Shown: in pieces, positions 8,762 through 17,781 of the stretch
How positions within the stretch are numbered: position 1 is the first letter of the stretch
How the letters are laid out: the number at the start of each line of letters is the position of its first letter
Source: Bacillus sp. OV166
Lineage (GTDB): Bacteria; Bacillota; Bacilli; Bacillales; Cytobacillaceae
NCBI RefSeq assembly: GCF_900177675.1
Contig: NZ_FXWM01000001.1
Location: 4,473,001 to 4,537,000 of the forward strand
DNA: 64,000 bases
Direction: 5' to 3'
The notes under the pieces: model-generated
Database searches by the model: none
Told to the model about the DNA's origin: nothing
What the model saw: the letters and a program-made list of their open reading frames with translations, nothing else
Made by a program: the position numbers and the translations under genes

Positions 8762-9616
8762 TTATTTATTAGTGTAATCAAAAAATCCCCGGCCTGATTT
8801 CCTTCCTAATCGCCCTGCTTTAACATATTTCACAAGCAAAGGGGATGGACGATACTTTTCTCCTAATTGATGATACAGATATTCCATATTTCGTAAGCGG
8901 CTGTCCAATCCTACAAGATCTGCCAATTCAAGTGGACCCATCGGATGATTTAAACCATACTTAAGAGCTTTATCAATGTCTTCGGCTGAAGCCACTCCTT
9001 CCATTAGCATGTTCATAGCTTCATTTCCAATTAGACAATTCATTCGGCTTGTTACAAAACCAGGAAACTCATTGACTTCAACTGTTTCTTTCCCCAGCTT
9101 TTCCGCTACTTGTTTGACCACTTCTACTGTCGCATCAGATGTATCCAATCCTCGAATAACCTCGATTAATTTCATACGATGAACCGGGTTAAAGAAGTGC
9201 ATTGCGACACATTGATCAGGCCTTCCCGTTGCGGCTGCAATTTCGGTCGGACTCATTGTTGATGTATTTGTAGCCAGGATAGCGTGTGCTGGTGCCAACT
9301 CATCTAGTTGCTTAAAGATATTGATTTTCAGCTCCATAATTTCTAAGGCCGCTTCGATGACAAAGTCGGTTTGACTTACGGCTTCTGCCAGCTCAGTGGT
9401 ATAAGAAAGATTTTTCTTTGCATCAGCCCCTTGTTCAAATTGGACGTATCCTTTTTCCAGGTTTTTATTTAACAAAGTTTCGATATATTCTCTTGCGTTT
9501 TCAATCGCTTCGTTAGATATGTCTTGTAAAGTTACTTCAAACCCAGCTAATGCAGCGGTATAAGCGATACCTCGTCCCATAGTGCCACCGCCAATCACTG
9601 TGATATGATTAATCAT
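8762..9616 (-). CDS. mmgB: 3-hydroxybutyryl-CoA / 3-hydroxyacyl-CoA dehydrogenase
   Basis: The 284-residue NAD-dependent enzyme oxidises 3-hydroxyacyl-CoA to 3-ketoacyl-CoA. It has the Rossmann motif VIGGGTMGRGIA near residue 6, the catalytic histidine segment AMHFFNPVHRMKLIEVI and the C-terminal GPLELADLVGLD and GRLGRKSGRGFFDY. The ATG at 9616 follows GGAGGT; the 27 extra upstream codons of the open frame have no ribosome site and overlap a likely promoter. It is stand-alone rather than fused to a hydratase, so it depends on the separate enoyl-CoA hydratase at 2613-3389. Confidence 0.95.
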   Translation of the reverse strand: MINHITVIGGGTMGRGIAYTAALAGFEVTLQDISNEAIENAREYIETLLNKNLEKGYVQFEQGADAKKNLSYTTELAEAVSQTDFVIEAALEIMELKINIFKQLDELAPAHAILATNTSTMSPTEIAAATGRPDQCVAMHFFNPVHRMKLIEVIRGLDTSDATVEVVKQVAEKLGKETVEVNEFPGFVTSRMNCLIGNEAMNMLMEGVASAEDIDKALKYGLNHPMGPLELADLVGLDSRLRNMEYLYHQLGEKYRPSPLLVKYVKAGRLGRKSGRGFFDYTNK

Positions 9617-9667
9617 TCTAAGACCTCCAAGTATCTGATATTTTTTTGTATTTTCATATGCGGAATA

Positions 9668-9697
9668 TTTATACCGTATACGGAACGATAATTCCAA
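9668..9697 (-). promoter_or_regulatory. Internal promoter with embedded operator-like palindrome before mmgB
   Basis: On the minus strand TTGGAA and TATAAA lie 18 bp apart. The spacer contains GTTCCGTATACGGTAT (complement of 9671-9686), whose core CCGTATACGG is a perfect palindrome. It shares 12 of 16 bases with the palindrome downstream of the thiolase promoter. Placement between -35 and -10 fits repression by the adjacent IclR protein (inference). Confidence 0.55.
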
Positions 9698-9776
9698 AAA
9701 AAATTTAACCTAACTCCTCTTATAATCTCGGTCTTGCATTTTTTCTACTAATCTTTCCACTTCTATTTAATTGACA

Positions 9777-10970
9777 CTAAACTTGCATATTTTCCACGAT
9801 CGTTGTAATCCCTTGACCCCCGCCAATACAGAGTGTGACTAATCCATATTTTTCTTCTCTTCGTTCCATTTCGTGCAATAGTTTTGTCATTAGAATGGCA
9901 CCTGTAGCCCCAAGAGGATGACCTAATGCAATGGCCCCGCCATTTACATTTACTCTTTCCAAATCCAAATTAAGTTCCTTTATCACAGCAAGAGCCTGAG
10001 CCGCAAAGGCTTCATTCAATTCAATTAAACCGATATCATTTAAAGAGAGCCCTGCCATAGATAGCGCTTTCTTCGTAGCCTGAACTGGACCAATCCCCAT
10101 AATTTCCGGAGAAACGCCTGAAACAGCTTGAGCAATAATTTTTGCTTTTGGTTTAAAACCATACTTGTGTGCGGCGTCCTCCGACATCATTAAAACGGCA
10201 GAAGCCCCATCGTTACGCCCGCTGCTATTTCCCGCAGTTACTGTACCGTTTACTTTAAACACCGGTTTCAAATTCCCCATATTTTCCAAACTGGTTAATC
10301 GCGGGTGCTCATCGATCTTAAAAGTCTTTACTTCTTTTCGTTGCTTGACTTCATAAGGAACGATTTCCTTTTGAAACCGCTCATTCTGTATTGCTTTTTG
10401 TGCAAGTTCCTGACTGCGAAAGGCAAATTCATCCTGTTCCTTTCTCGATATTTTATACTGCTCAGCTAAATTTTCCGCTGTATATCCCATGGTGATATTC
10501 CCATAGATCTCAATTGGCTGGGAACGCGGTTGGCTTTCCGTATTAGGATCGACAATCTCTCCATTTCCTGAACCGTATCCATAGCGAGCTTTTCTTATAT
10601 AATAGGGTGCTGTGCTCATCGATTCGGCGCCGCCGGCTATGATTACATCTGATAACCCGCTCATAATTTGCATGGCTGCATTATTTATGGCCTGAAGTCC
10701 TGAACCGCATTGTCTGTGAACGGTATAACCTGGGACCTCAACCGGAAGCCCTGCACGCAAAAGAGCCAATCGGGCAAGATTAGGGGAATCCGCACTTTGT
10801 TTGGCCTGTCCCAAAATCACCTCTTCCACTTCATTTTTGTCAATTCCTGTTCGTGATACAATTTCTTCGATGACTTTTGCGGCAAGGAAGTCTGCTTCTA
10901 CATCCTTCAAGCTGCCTCCAATACGTCCCACCGCAGTACGTACTGCATCAATAATGACAACATTTCTCAA
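9777..10970 (-). CDS. mmgA: Acetyl-CoA C-acyltransferase (thiolase)
   Basis: The 397-residue thiolase cleaves 3-ketoacyl-CoA with CoA, or makes acetoacetyl-CoA in reverse. The nucleophilic cysteine C88 is in HRQCGSGLQ, H351 in GGAIALGHPLGATGA and the second cysteine C381 in CIGGGQG. The likely start is a TTG at 10970, eight bases after GAGGAGG. It is the first gene of the leftward beta-oxidation operon and diverges from an IclR-family regulator. There are 160 bp before mmgB, room for the internal promoter noted there. Biosynthetic versus degradative use cannot be decided from sequence; the operon suggests degradation. Confidence 0.94.
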   Translation of the reverse strand: MRNVVIIDAVRTAVGRIGGSLKDVEADFLAAKVIEEIVSRTGIDKNEVEEVILGQAKQSADSPNLARLALLRAGLPVEVPGYTVHRQCGSGLQAINNAAMQIMSGLSDVIIAGGAESMSTAPYYIRKARYGYGSGNGEIVDPNTESQPRSQPIEIYGNITMGYTAENLAEQYKISRKEQDEFAFRSQELAQKAIQNERFQKEIVPYEVKQRKEVKTFKIDEHPRLTSLENMGNLKPVFKVNGTVTAGNSSGRNDGASAVLMMSEDAAHKYGFKPKAKIIAQAVSGVSPEIMGIGPVQATKKALSMAGLSLNDIGLIELNEAFAAQALAVIKELNLDLERVNVNGGAIALGHPLGATGAILMTKLLHEMERREEKYGLVTLCIGGGQGITTIVENMQV

Positions 10971-11025
10971 TTTTCATCCTCCTCTTACTTTTGACCATTT
11001 AGGAATGAGCTTTTACTACCAATTT

Positions 11026-11043
11026 TGTTCCGTATCAGGAACA
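11026..11043. promoter_or_regulatory. Operator-like palindrome downstream of the mmgA promoter
   Basis: TGTTCC-GTATCA-GGAACA is a perfect 6+6 inverted repeat. It lies just downstream of the predicted mmgA transcription start, a roadblock position. A related TTCCTTGGAA sits at 11051-11060, overlapping the start region. IclR-family proteins commonly bind such TTCC..GGAA palindromes. Confidence 0.55.
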
Positions 11044-11062
11044 CCATACCTTCCTTGGAACA

Positions 11063-11092
11063 ATAATACTATCCATCTACTTCATAAGTCAA
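11063..11092 (-). promoter_or_regulatory. Sigma-A promoter of the mmgA operon
   Basis: Minus-strand TTGACT (11092-11087) and TATTAT (11068-11063) are 18 bp apart. Transcription would start near 11055 and run through the palindrome at 11026-11043. Confidence 0.65.
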
Positions 11093-11117
11093 TAGAATTT
11101 TTAGAAAATTATCAATA

Positions 11118-11146
11118 TTGACAAACAGTATGGTGACAATTATAAT
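11118..11146 (+). promoter_or_regulatory. Sigma-A promoter of the iclR-family gene
   Basis: Consensus TTGACA and TATAAT are exactly 17 bp apart, 54 bp before the ATG. It is back to back with the leftward mmgA promoter, 26 bp away. Confidence 0.8.
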
Positions 11147-11200
11147 TTAACCCAACTTACACCTGTAAAGTGAACAGGAATTTTGAATAGGAGCTTGCTC

Positions 11201-12016
11201 ATGCAAAAACAAAATGAAAAGGAAAAATCAGAGGTTCCTGCTCTAGAGGCATCCATTAAAATTCTGGAATATTTAAGTCGTTATAAAAGTAAGGAACGTT
11301 CCCTGTCACAAATCTCTAAGAATTTATCAATAAATAAAAGTACTTGTCATAGAATTCTAAAATTATTAAATCATTATCGCTATGTCTCTTACGATGAGGA
11401 TTCTAAACAGTATAACCTTGGTCCATATCTTATCATCTTAGGCTCTAGAGCTTCCGAGTTTACCGATTACCTCAAGCTTGCTAAACCATACCTCAAGTGG
11501 GTATGCGAAGAAACAAGACTAACAAGTGTTTTACTTGAACCTTTATCCAATGATCGATTAATGTATGTTGCCAAAGAGGAACTTGATCTGCCGGATAACC
11601 CTGTTCAAGTGACAGTAAAATTAGGACAGCATTTCCCGGTAACCAGCGCTTCTTTTGGTAAGTGTTACTTAGCATTTCTTGAGGAAGAAAGAACGAAAGA
11701 AATTATTCAAAAGGTTAATTTTAAACAATTTACTGATAAATCCATTACAGATTTTGAAACATTTCAGGAAAGTTTAAACGAGGTTAAACGAAAGGGATAT
11801 GCAGTAAGCTATGAAGAGCATACACCAGATGTTTTCGGTGTTGCAGCACCTATTTTTAACCCATATGGCAATATAACAATGGTTATTGCCTGTATCGGCT
11901 TTGCTTCAAAGATTAGTGAAGATCATATTTCTTTCTGTGGAGATAAACTCAAAGAAGCATCAAGAAGGATTATGGAAGTAATTGGAGGAAGGGAACCCTT
12001 ATATAAAAAATTTTAA
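11201..12016 (+). CDS. IclR-family transcriptional regulator
   Basis: The 271-residue protein starts at ATG 11201, seven bases after TAGGAG. An N-terminal winged helix (about 12-75, with SQISKNLSINKSTCHRILKLL as the recognition region) is followed by an IclR effector domain (about 85-265, with GQHFPVTSASFGKCYLAFL and GYAVSYEEHTPDVFGVAAPIFN). Divergence from the beta-oxidation operon and two matching palindromes in front of mmgA and mmgB suggest it represses that operon and responds to an acyl-CoA or organic acid. The ligand is unknown. Autoregulation is possible since the promoters lie close together. Confidence 0.9.
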   Translation: MQKQNEKEKSEVPALEASIKILEYLSRYKSKERSLSQISKNLSINKSTCHRILKLLNHYRYVSYDEDSKQYNLGPYLIILGSRASEFTDYLKLAKPYLKWVCEETRLTSVLLEPLSNDRLMYVAKEELDLPDNPVQVTVKLGQHFPVTSASFGKCYLAFLEEERTKEIIQKVNFKQFTDKSITDFETFQESLNEVKRKGYAVSYEEHTPDVFGVAAPIFNPYGNITMVIACIGFASKISEDHISFCGDKLKEASRRIMEVIGGREPLYKKF

Positions 12017-12348
12017 AACCTTAATACACTGTACACAATCTGGATCACCAGTATCTGTAGTTCGAAATTAACGCATTTACAGTTCCTTTCCTCAGCTTTA
12101 ACTACATATTGTCTAACACTTTAACTCTAGGAAATTCCTTGATGATAACACATTTTCAAAGACATATTCTCTACTCATGTCGATTTTCTCACTTTCAATA
12201 GTTTTGCTTATATAGGAAAGGACACTATGAAAAATAGTCATTCTTTCCTTTTGTGTTTTTTTGTTCTGAGTTGCACTAATCCCGAAATTGCACAAAACTC
12301 CCTAAAATGGCACAAAAGCAAAAACCCCCTGCCAACTACCGTGTAATT
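12017..12348. other. Intergenic stretch without a recognisable gene
   Basis: These 332 bp lie between the IclR gene and the convergent LysM-GH18 gene. A 60-codon leftward frame at 12113-12295 has no ribosome site or family likeness and I do not call it. No clear terminator hairpin is visible. Confidence 0.5.
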
Positions 12349-13623
12349 TTATACGAATCTCTTCACCACGTTGATATTTTTACTAAGATATACCCAATTT
12401 TGCGGTGCCGGCAAACTTATTTGCCAAAAAGTCGTCCCAGCTAATTGATACATATCAATTAACCTATACTTTTCTATAAAACTCCTAATATCTTCAAACC
12501 ATACCACATGCTCCACATTACCCTGCCAGTAGCGAAACCAAGGTGCCATATCCGTGATATCAAACTCGATGTTCTCAGGCAGTGATATCGCTTTATTTTG
12601 AGCAGCAAGTACCGAAAAGGCTTGGGTTGCATTCGTACCAACAACCTTGTCATACCCATATAACGCCACGGCGATTTGCAGTTTACGTGAATTAATTTGT
12701 GTCACCGAGTATTGAATCACTTGCTCCAGCCACGGAATCGGGGCAATCGGATCCGGTGGACCCCCCGGGTAGCCATAATCCATGGTCATCACCGCCACGA
12801 TATCAGCCACTTTGCCAATCGACGCATAATCATAAGCACCAATGATTCGATTCGTTGGAATATCAGCTGTTTTGGCGTGAACATTTACTTGTAAAATAAG
12901 CCCGTCTAAGCTGCGCTTTAATTCTGTTAAAAATAAATTGAAATCATTTCGTCTAGCCGGTGGAATAAATTCAAAATCGATACTGACGCCACCGAACCCT
13001 CTTTGCCTGGTTAAGTTGACCAAGCTAGCTACCAAATTTCCCCTATAGGTTGGATTTTCCAGGACACGCCCTGCCAACTCCGCGCTGAAATCATTTCCGG
13101 CAAGATTTCGGACCATCAATAATGGGATGATCTTCAATTGATTACTTCTTGCAACCAGGGCTGCATCCTCGCTCACATTAAACGCATAGCCTTCCTCTGT
13201 AAACGAATAAGCGACAATCGCTAAATAGGTTAATTGGTTAGCTAAACTATTAATTGTGGCAAGGTTTGCACTTTCAGATGATGGTACTAAAAACCCTAGT
13301 GTTTCGAGAGATAGTCTTATTGGAGTGGGAACATTTATGATTTGGCCGATTACGAGCATGTTGGGATTAATCCCTGGATTTGCAGCGAGAATAACGGAAG
13401 GATCGACCCTAAATTGTTTAGCCAGCTGCCAGATGTGATCGCCTGCTTTAATTTGATAGTAGCGGAGTGGAGGCAAGATATCCGGTAGATAAAGTGCAAG
13501 ACCCGGGACGATGGAACTTGCTGAAGGTAACCCATTTAGCTCTACAATCGTTTGAATTGAAACCCCATACCTCGTGGATATCGCCCACAAATTTTCACCT
13601 GCGATAACAACATGAACAGCCAT
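12349..13623 (-). CDS. LysM-GH18 peptidoglycan hydrolase (SleL/YaaH-like)
   Basis: The 424-residue protein starts at the ATG at 13623, ten bases after AAGGAG. Two LysM modules (about 2-47 and 55-99) are followed by a glycoside hydrolase 18 barrel. Its catalytic strand GFGGVSIDFEF has D216 and E218, the acidic pair of this family. There is no signal peptide, as in spore cortex-fragment lytic enzymes such as SleL and YaaH, which act as N-acetylglucosaminidases on muramic-lactam cortex. A role in germination or coat-bound cortex degradation is likely. A general GH18 glucosaminidase in vegetative cells is the alternative. Confidence 0.88.
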   Translation of the reverse strand: MAVHVVIAGENLWAISTRYGVSIQTIVELNGLPSASSIVPGLALYLPDILPPLRYYQIKAGDHIWQLAKQFRVDPSVILAANPGINPNMLVIGQIINVPTPIRLSLETLGFLVPSSESANLATINSLANQLTYLAIVAYSFTEEGYAFNVSEDAALVARSNQLKIIPLLMVRNLAGNDFSAELAGRVLENPTYRGNLVASLVNLTRQRGFGGVSIDFEFIPPARRNDFNLFLTELKRSLDGLILQVNVHAKTADIPTNRIIGAYDYASIGKVADIVAVMTMDYGYPGGPPDPIAPIPWLEQVIQYSVTQINSRKLQIAVALYGYDKVVGTNATQAFSVLAAQNKAISLPENIEFDITDMAPWFRYWQGNVEHVVWFEDIRSFIEKYRLIDMYQLAGTTFWQISLPAPQNWVYLSKNINVVKRFV

Positions 13624-13681
13624 TTTCTCACACTCCTTCATTACTATCATATGGGCGAAAGCTGATAAGTTATTACACATA

Positions 13682-13709
13682 GAAAAACAAACTTGCCGAC
13701 TGACAAGTT
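13682..13709 (-). terminator. Terminator after pnkp
   Basis: AACTTGTC and GGCAAGTT (one G-U pair) form a stem followed on the minus strand by TTTGTTTTTC. It ends the Hen1-Pnkp transcript. Confidence 0.75.
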
Positions 13710-13722
13710 CGTCTTCCTATAC

Positions 13723-16320
13723 CTATAGTCGCGGGTCAATCGGATCCGATTCCAGCGCCAGGACAGCTAACACACATTCATGGTAGCGCTCCAGTGACTC
13801 TTTTCTAACAAAACGATTCACCGCTTCCACACCTAAGGCAAATTCCTTTAAGGCATTGCGTTGTTTCTTACCTGCATTTCGCTGCTTAAGACGGGAAAGA
13901 TTTTCTGGTTGTAAATAATCGATACCGTAGATGATATGCAAATATTTTCTACCTCTTACTTTAATGGCCGGCTGGAGAAGCTTACCTTTATATCGTGCCA
14001 CATAAGACTCCGGTTTGACAACAAAGCCTTCATGTCCATCCTCCGTCATTTCTTCCCACCATTCGATGGCCGATTTCATGGAGTCTTCATCGTTAACAAT
14101 TCGATACTCCGTTTCCATGAACAAATCCGAAAGGACGCTAAATTCTTTATTTTTCTCCATATGCCACGTGTGAGGTTTATCGAAAAAGGTTTCATTACTG
14201 TGGGCAAGTGTGTGAAAAGGAGCAATTTCAATTCCCGCTAAACCTTCCGTTTCCCAGCAATACTTTTGATACACTTCGTTAAACACTTGGGCATTGCGTA
14301 TCTTTTCACTCGTTTCCTCGAGCCAACTTGAAACATCCTTACCGTTATCCAAAGCTTTTTTCAACTGCTCCTGTAATTTACTGCGATCAAGCAATGCCAT
14401 CTCACCAACATGAGCATATTGATTCATAATTAATTCTTTTGCTTTTAGATTCCACGGAAGGATCTCAGCGTCCATCAGGACAAAATCAGTGTTGTATTTT
14501 TCAAAATAACCACTCAAGTCAATATTTAATTCTTGTAATATTTGTTCTTCCAGTTCATTTTTGAAAAAGGCCCGGCCAGTCCGCGTGTATATCGAACCTA
14601 ATGTTTCCCTGCCTATATAATCTTTAGCAATTTCTTTATTTTTAAAAAGCAATAAAATACCACGGCTGCCCATATGCTTTTTCTCGACAACCATCGTATC
14701 AACACCATTCGCCTGATAGTATTCAAATGCTTCGATCGGATGCTCTAAGTATCCTGCTAAACTCGATGGTTTCGGTGTCGGGCTCATCGTCGGCGGAAGA
14801 TAAACAATCTCCTCAAGCGGCAGTGTGTAATGGGAAAGGTCATCCAGTGCTGATTTCGTACTATCCGCATAAATTGCAATCTCCCCATACAGTTCCGTTA
14901 ATACCGAATATCCTTCTAAAAATTTTGCGATATTGGGCGGTGCAAGCCTTTTACTTTCCAATACCTTTAATGGATTGTCCGACACATTTGCATAATCTGC
15001 TTTCGCTTTGACAGAAACAAACTTCCTTTCCGGAAAACAATATGCCGTTAGGTTGCCACCAAAAACAACTCCTTGGTCAATATTGAGGGTGTTATTAACC
15101 AATAATGGATGCGTTCTAGGATCATGCCCCCAAAGAATAAGTTCGCTGGACTGATGAGCAATTGACCAATCTTTTCGGACGGGTTTGCCGTTTTCGTCGA
15201 GGCCATCCGAGTCTCCGTACCGACAGAAATCGGAAATGCGCGGCGATTGTTTGCCGATATAATGGTCCTTGATTCCTGCATGGACTGCAACAGCGACGTT
15301 GACTCCATTATTCTGGATAATGTAATGTGATTTTGCTTCTAACAACATGTCTCTTATTTGTTCCTTTAAACGATCGGCCAAATCTTTACCAAATTTACTT
15401 TCATACTCATCAAATTCAGTCTTTACATTTTCATCACCATGAGCAAGCTTTACATCCTTACCATCAAGCCAGCGGGCGATTTTCCAACCATGATTACTGT
15501 CAATCATATAGGCAAGTCCTGCTGCCACATGCTTTTGAAAAAATTGCAGCGTCTCGATCGAACGAGGTCCCCTACTCATCACATCCCCAAGGGAAAGGAT
15601 TTTCCGCCCTTCTGGATGGATAAAATAACCCTCTTCATTTTCGATATAACCAAGCTTTGACAAAATTTCTCTAAACTCTTCAAAGCAACCGTGAATGTCC
15701 CCAATAAAATCAATGCCATTGCCAACATCAATTAGTAATGGATTACCAAGACGGTTCACATTTAAGACCTGCAATTCTTCTTCACCGAATATGTAGAAGC
15801 GCCGAAAGCCCTCCTTTTTAATGGAGCGAAGCGTTTTCTTGAAATGTTGGTATTGCTGCTTGATACGGTTTTTACCTCTTGGAAAATCCCTCACTAAGTC
15901 ACGTCTGAGTAATTCAGTTTCTGCCAAATTCAGCACGATTGCAATGGCCGGAACATGATATCTCTTTGCCATTTGCAGGTATTTTTCACGCTCATAATCA
16001 CGTAAATGAGTAGCATCGATAAAGGTTAATTTATTGAGACGGCAACGTTTGGCAATGATATAATCCATCGCTTCAAAAGCTTCTTTTGAAATTTGTTGGT
16101 ATTCATTAAAAAGAGCATCTGCTTCATATTTAGGTCGCCGATTCCAATCAATAAATTCAATATCGCTAACTAAAACACGAAACTGATCGGAACTTACTAC
16201 TTCCGATGCATAAATCTGTTGTTCTTGAATTAATTGATTTATTAAAGTCGTTTTACCCGAATTGGACGGGCCTACAAGTAGGACGATACCCGCATGAGGC
16301 AAATTAATTTTCGCCATCAT
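13723..16320 (-). CDS. pnkp: Polynucleotide kinase-phosphatase / RNA ligase domain protein Pnkp
   Basis: The 865-residue protein has the three modules of bacterial Pnkp. First is a P-loop 5'-kinase (GPSNSGKT, 17-24). A metallophosphatase follows (GDIHG 207-211, GDVMSRG 245-251, NHG 276-278, HAG 347-349, GHD 398-400). Last is a ligase-type adenylyltransferase with the nucleophile in KKHMGSRG (K548). The family heals 5'-OH and 2',3'-cyclic phosphate RNA ends cut by ribotoxins and, with Hen1, seals and methylates the junction. Length matches Clostridium thermocellum Pnkp. The start overlaps the hen1 stop by 4 bp (ATGA), showing translational coupling. All catalytic motifs look intact. Confidence 0.96.
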   Translation of the reverse strand: MMAKINLPHAGIVLLVGPSNSGKTTLINQLIQEQQIYASEVVSSDQFRVLVSDIEFIDWNRRPKYEADALFNEYQQISKEAFEAMDYIIAKRCRLNKLTFIDATHLRDYEREKYLQMAKRYHVPAIAIVLNLAETELLRRDLVRDFPRGKNRIKQQYQHFKKTLRSIKKEGFRRFYIFGEEELQVLNVNRLGNPLLIDVGNGIDFIGDIHGCFEEFREILSKLGYIENEEGYFIHPEGRKILSLGDVMSRGPRSIETLQFFQKHVAAGLAYMIDSNHGWKIARWLDGKDVKLAHGDENVKTEFDEYESKFGKDLADRLKEQIRDMLLEAKSHYIIQNNGVNVAVAVHAGIKDHYIGKQSPRISDFCRYGDSDGLDENGKPVRKDWSIAHQSSELILWGHDPRTHPLLVNNTLNIDQGVVFGGNLTAYCFPERKFVSVKAKADYANVSDNPLKVLESKRLAPPNIAKFLEGYSVLTELYGEIAIYADSTKSALDDLSHYTLPLEEIVYLPPTMSPTPKPSSLAGYLEHPIEAFEYYQANGVDTMVVEKKHMGSRGILLLFKNKEIAKDYIGRETLGSIYTRTGRAFFKNELEEQILQELNIDLSGYFEKYNTDFVLMDAEILPWNLKAKELIMNQYAHVGEMALLDRSKLQEQLKKALDNGKDVSSWLEETSEKIRNAQVFNEVYQKYCWETEGLAGIEIAPFHTLAHSNETFFDKPHTWHMEKNKEFSVLSDLFMETEYRIVNDEDSMKSAIEWWEEMTEDGHEGFVVKPESYVARYKGKLLQPAIKVRGRKYLHIIYGIDYLQPENLSRLKQRNAGKKQRNALKEFALGVEAVNRFVRKESLERYHECVLAVLALESDPIDPRL

Positions 16321-17660
16321 CCCTCCTCCCTTCTGAAAATGACCATTTGAGTAGGATGCCCGTATTGTTGGTTTTCTTCACCAATGCCTTGATAACTTAC
16401 TTGGTATGGATAGATTTTTGTCAAAGCTTCCACTTTTTGGCGAAGCTGAGCCCTTGTCCATTCAAAGCGATGATCATGGTGTCTCATTTCCTCATTCATA
16501 TCATAGACAACATTGTATTCTTGGTTTGGCGTGGTCACGATCAACACTTCTGGTCGATAGTCTTTAAAAATCGTCTCGAATACCCTTGCTATCCTGTATT
16601 CATCAATATGTTCAATCACTTCACATAAAACCATGACATCCTTGTTACTCAACCGTTCATCATAGTAAAATAACGATCCTGCTAAGGACTTGGGTTCTAC
16701 AAATCCACGTTTCTCCTTTGCATAGTCGAATCGTCCCAATGCCTTTAACCGAGCTTTATTCGATGGTTCAACAGAAAGTATCTCTTGCACCCCTTTAATA
16801 AATCCCAGCTGAACAGATAACTTCCCTTCACCAGCACCAAAGTCAACAATGGTGGCTTTTTGTGGCAGGGCCTCAATATATTTAATAATCACTTCGTAAC
16901 GAATGTCATTTAAACGGATTTTCGGAGGTTCATACTTCTCCTCGGCTTTTGTCTCTTTTTCATAGAATCTTGACTGTGAAATCATCTTTTGGAACCGTAA
17001 CGAACGTTTTAAAATCAGCGCCTTTTGTGGATGTTCCTCTAACCATCCTTCCCCGTAGCGGTCCAACTTTTCCAATTCTCTTTCGTCAATAAAATAATGC
17101 TTATAGTTATCAATAACGGGGATTAAAATCGAAATATGTTTAAGTGCATTCTGGAGCGTTTGTTTCCCTAACAAGGTAATAAATCGGGCAGAGCTTTTTC
17201 CGCGAATAAAACTTTCCCCGTATTCCATCTTGATGGTGTAACCCATTGGAGCAAATAACGCTTCAAGTTCCCTATTGCTCAAATCAGTAACAATCGGCCC
17301 AAAGGTTAATTCCATTTCAAAGGAATGCTGGACCCATGAAGAATATTCCTCTGCTGGTTTCCCATTCAGTGCAGTCCCCAACGCTTTACGAATCGAGGAA
17401 ACAAAAATACTGCTTGCCGCAAACTCGCGGTCATTTATGTAATGGGTAATATCAAAAGAATCCGGTGAGTTTTTCACAAGGTCAATTGGATCCGTTTTAA
17501 CATAGATTAAAAACTGTACTTCCTCGCTTGAAAAAGTCGGGTAGACCAGACGGACAGTCAACCCTTTCTCTCCACGCTCATATAGGTTATTCGGATTTTT
17601 AGCTATAAGGTAAGAAACCGATTCAACACCAGGGCCTCTTACTGTTAATGATAGTTGCAT
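16317..17660 (-). CDS. hen1: 3'-terminal RNA ribose 2'-O-methyltransferase Hen1
   Basis: The 447-residue protein has an N-terminal half typical of bacterial Hen1, the part known to activate Pnkp ligation. Its C-terminal methyltransferase has the SAM motif ATIVDFGAGEGKLSVQL and the metal-binding signature CEVIEHIDEYR plus RHHDHRFEWTR. Bacterial Hen1 marks the repaired RNA 3' end with a 2'-O-methyl group before ligation so that the same toxin cannot cut again. It is the first gene of the pair and overlaps pnkp by 4 bp. The ribosome site is weak (GAAGTGA). A hairpin at 17738-17781 separates it from the helicase gene. Confidence 0.95.
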   Translation of the reverse strand: MQLSLTVRGPGVESVSYLIAKNPNNLYERGEKGLTVRLVYPTFSSEEVQFLIYVKTDPIDLVKNSPDSFDITHYINDREFAASSIFVSSIRKALGTALNGKPAEEYSSWVQHSFEMELTFGPIVTDLSNRELEALFAPMGYTIKMEYGESFIRGKSSARFITLLGKQTLQNALKHISILIPVIDNYKHYFIDERELEKLDRYGEGWLEEHPQKALILKRSLRFQKMISQSRFYEKETKAEEKYEPPKIRLNDIRYEVIIKYIEALPQKATIVDFGAGEGKLSVQLGFIKGVQEILSVEPSNKARLKALGRFDYAKEKRGFVEPKSLAGSLFYYDERLSNKDVMVLCEVIEHIDEYRIARVFETIFKDYRPEVLIVTTPNQEYNVVYDMNEEMRHHDHRFEWTRAQLRQKVEALTKIYPYQVSYQGIGEENQQYGHPTQMVIFRREEG

Positions 17661-17737
17661 TCTTTTTCACTTCACTTTCATGGGACGAATTATCAGAGTT
17701 TTATTTTAACATATTTACATTAATTTGGTTTTAATTG

Positions 17738-17781
17738 AAGAATAACCCGGTTTCCTATGGTTAGAACACCGGGTTATTCTT
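17738..17781. terminator. Hairpin between the Suv3-like helicase gene and hen1
   Basis: A 14-bp perfect stem (AAGAATAACCCGGT / ACCGGGTTATTCTT) includes the helicase stop codon. T tails are weak on both strands, so read-through into hen1 is possible. Confidence 0.65.

Noticed and set aside
12113..12295. Leftward 60-codon frame between the IclR gene and the LysM-GH18 gene
   Set aside because: No ribosome site, no recognised family and low-complexity AT-rich content; likely chance.
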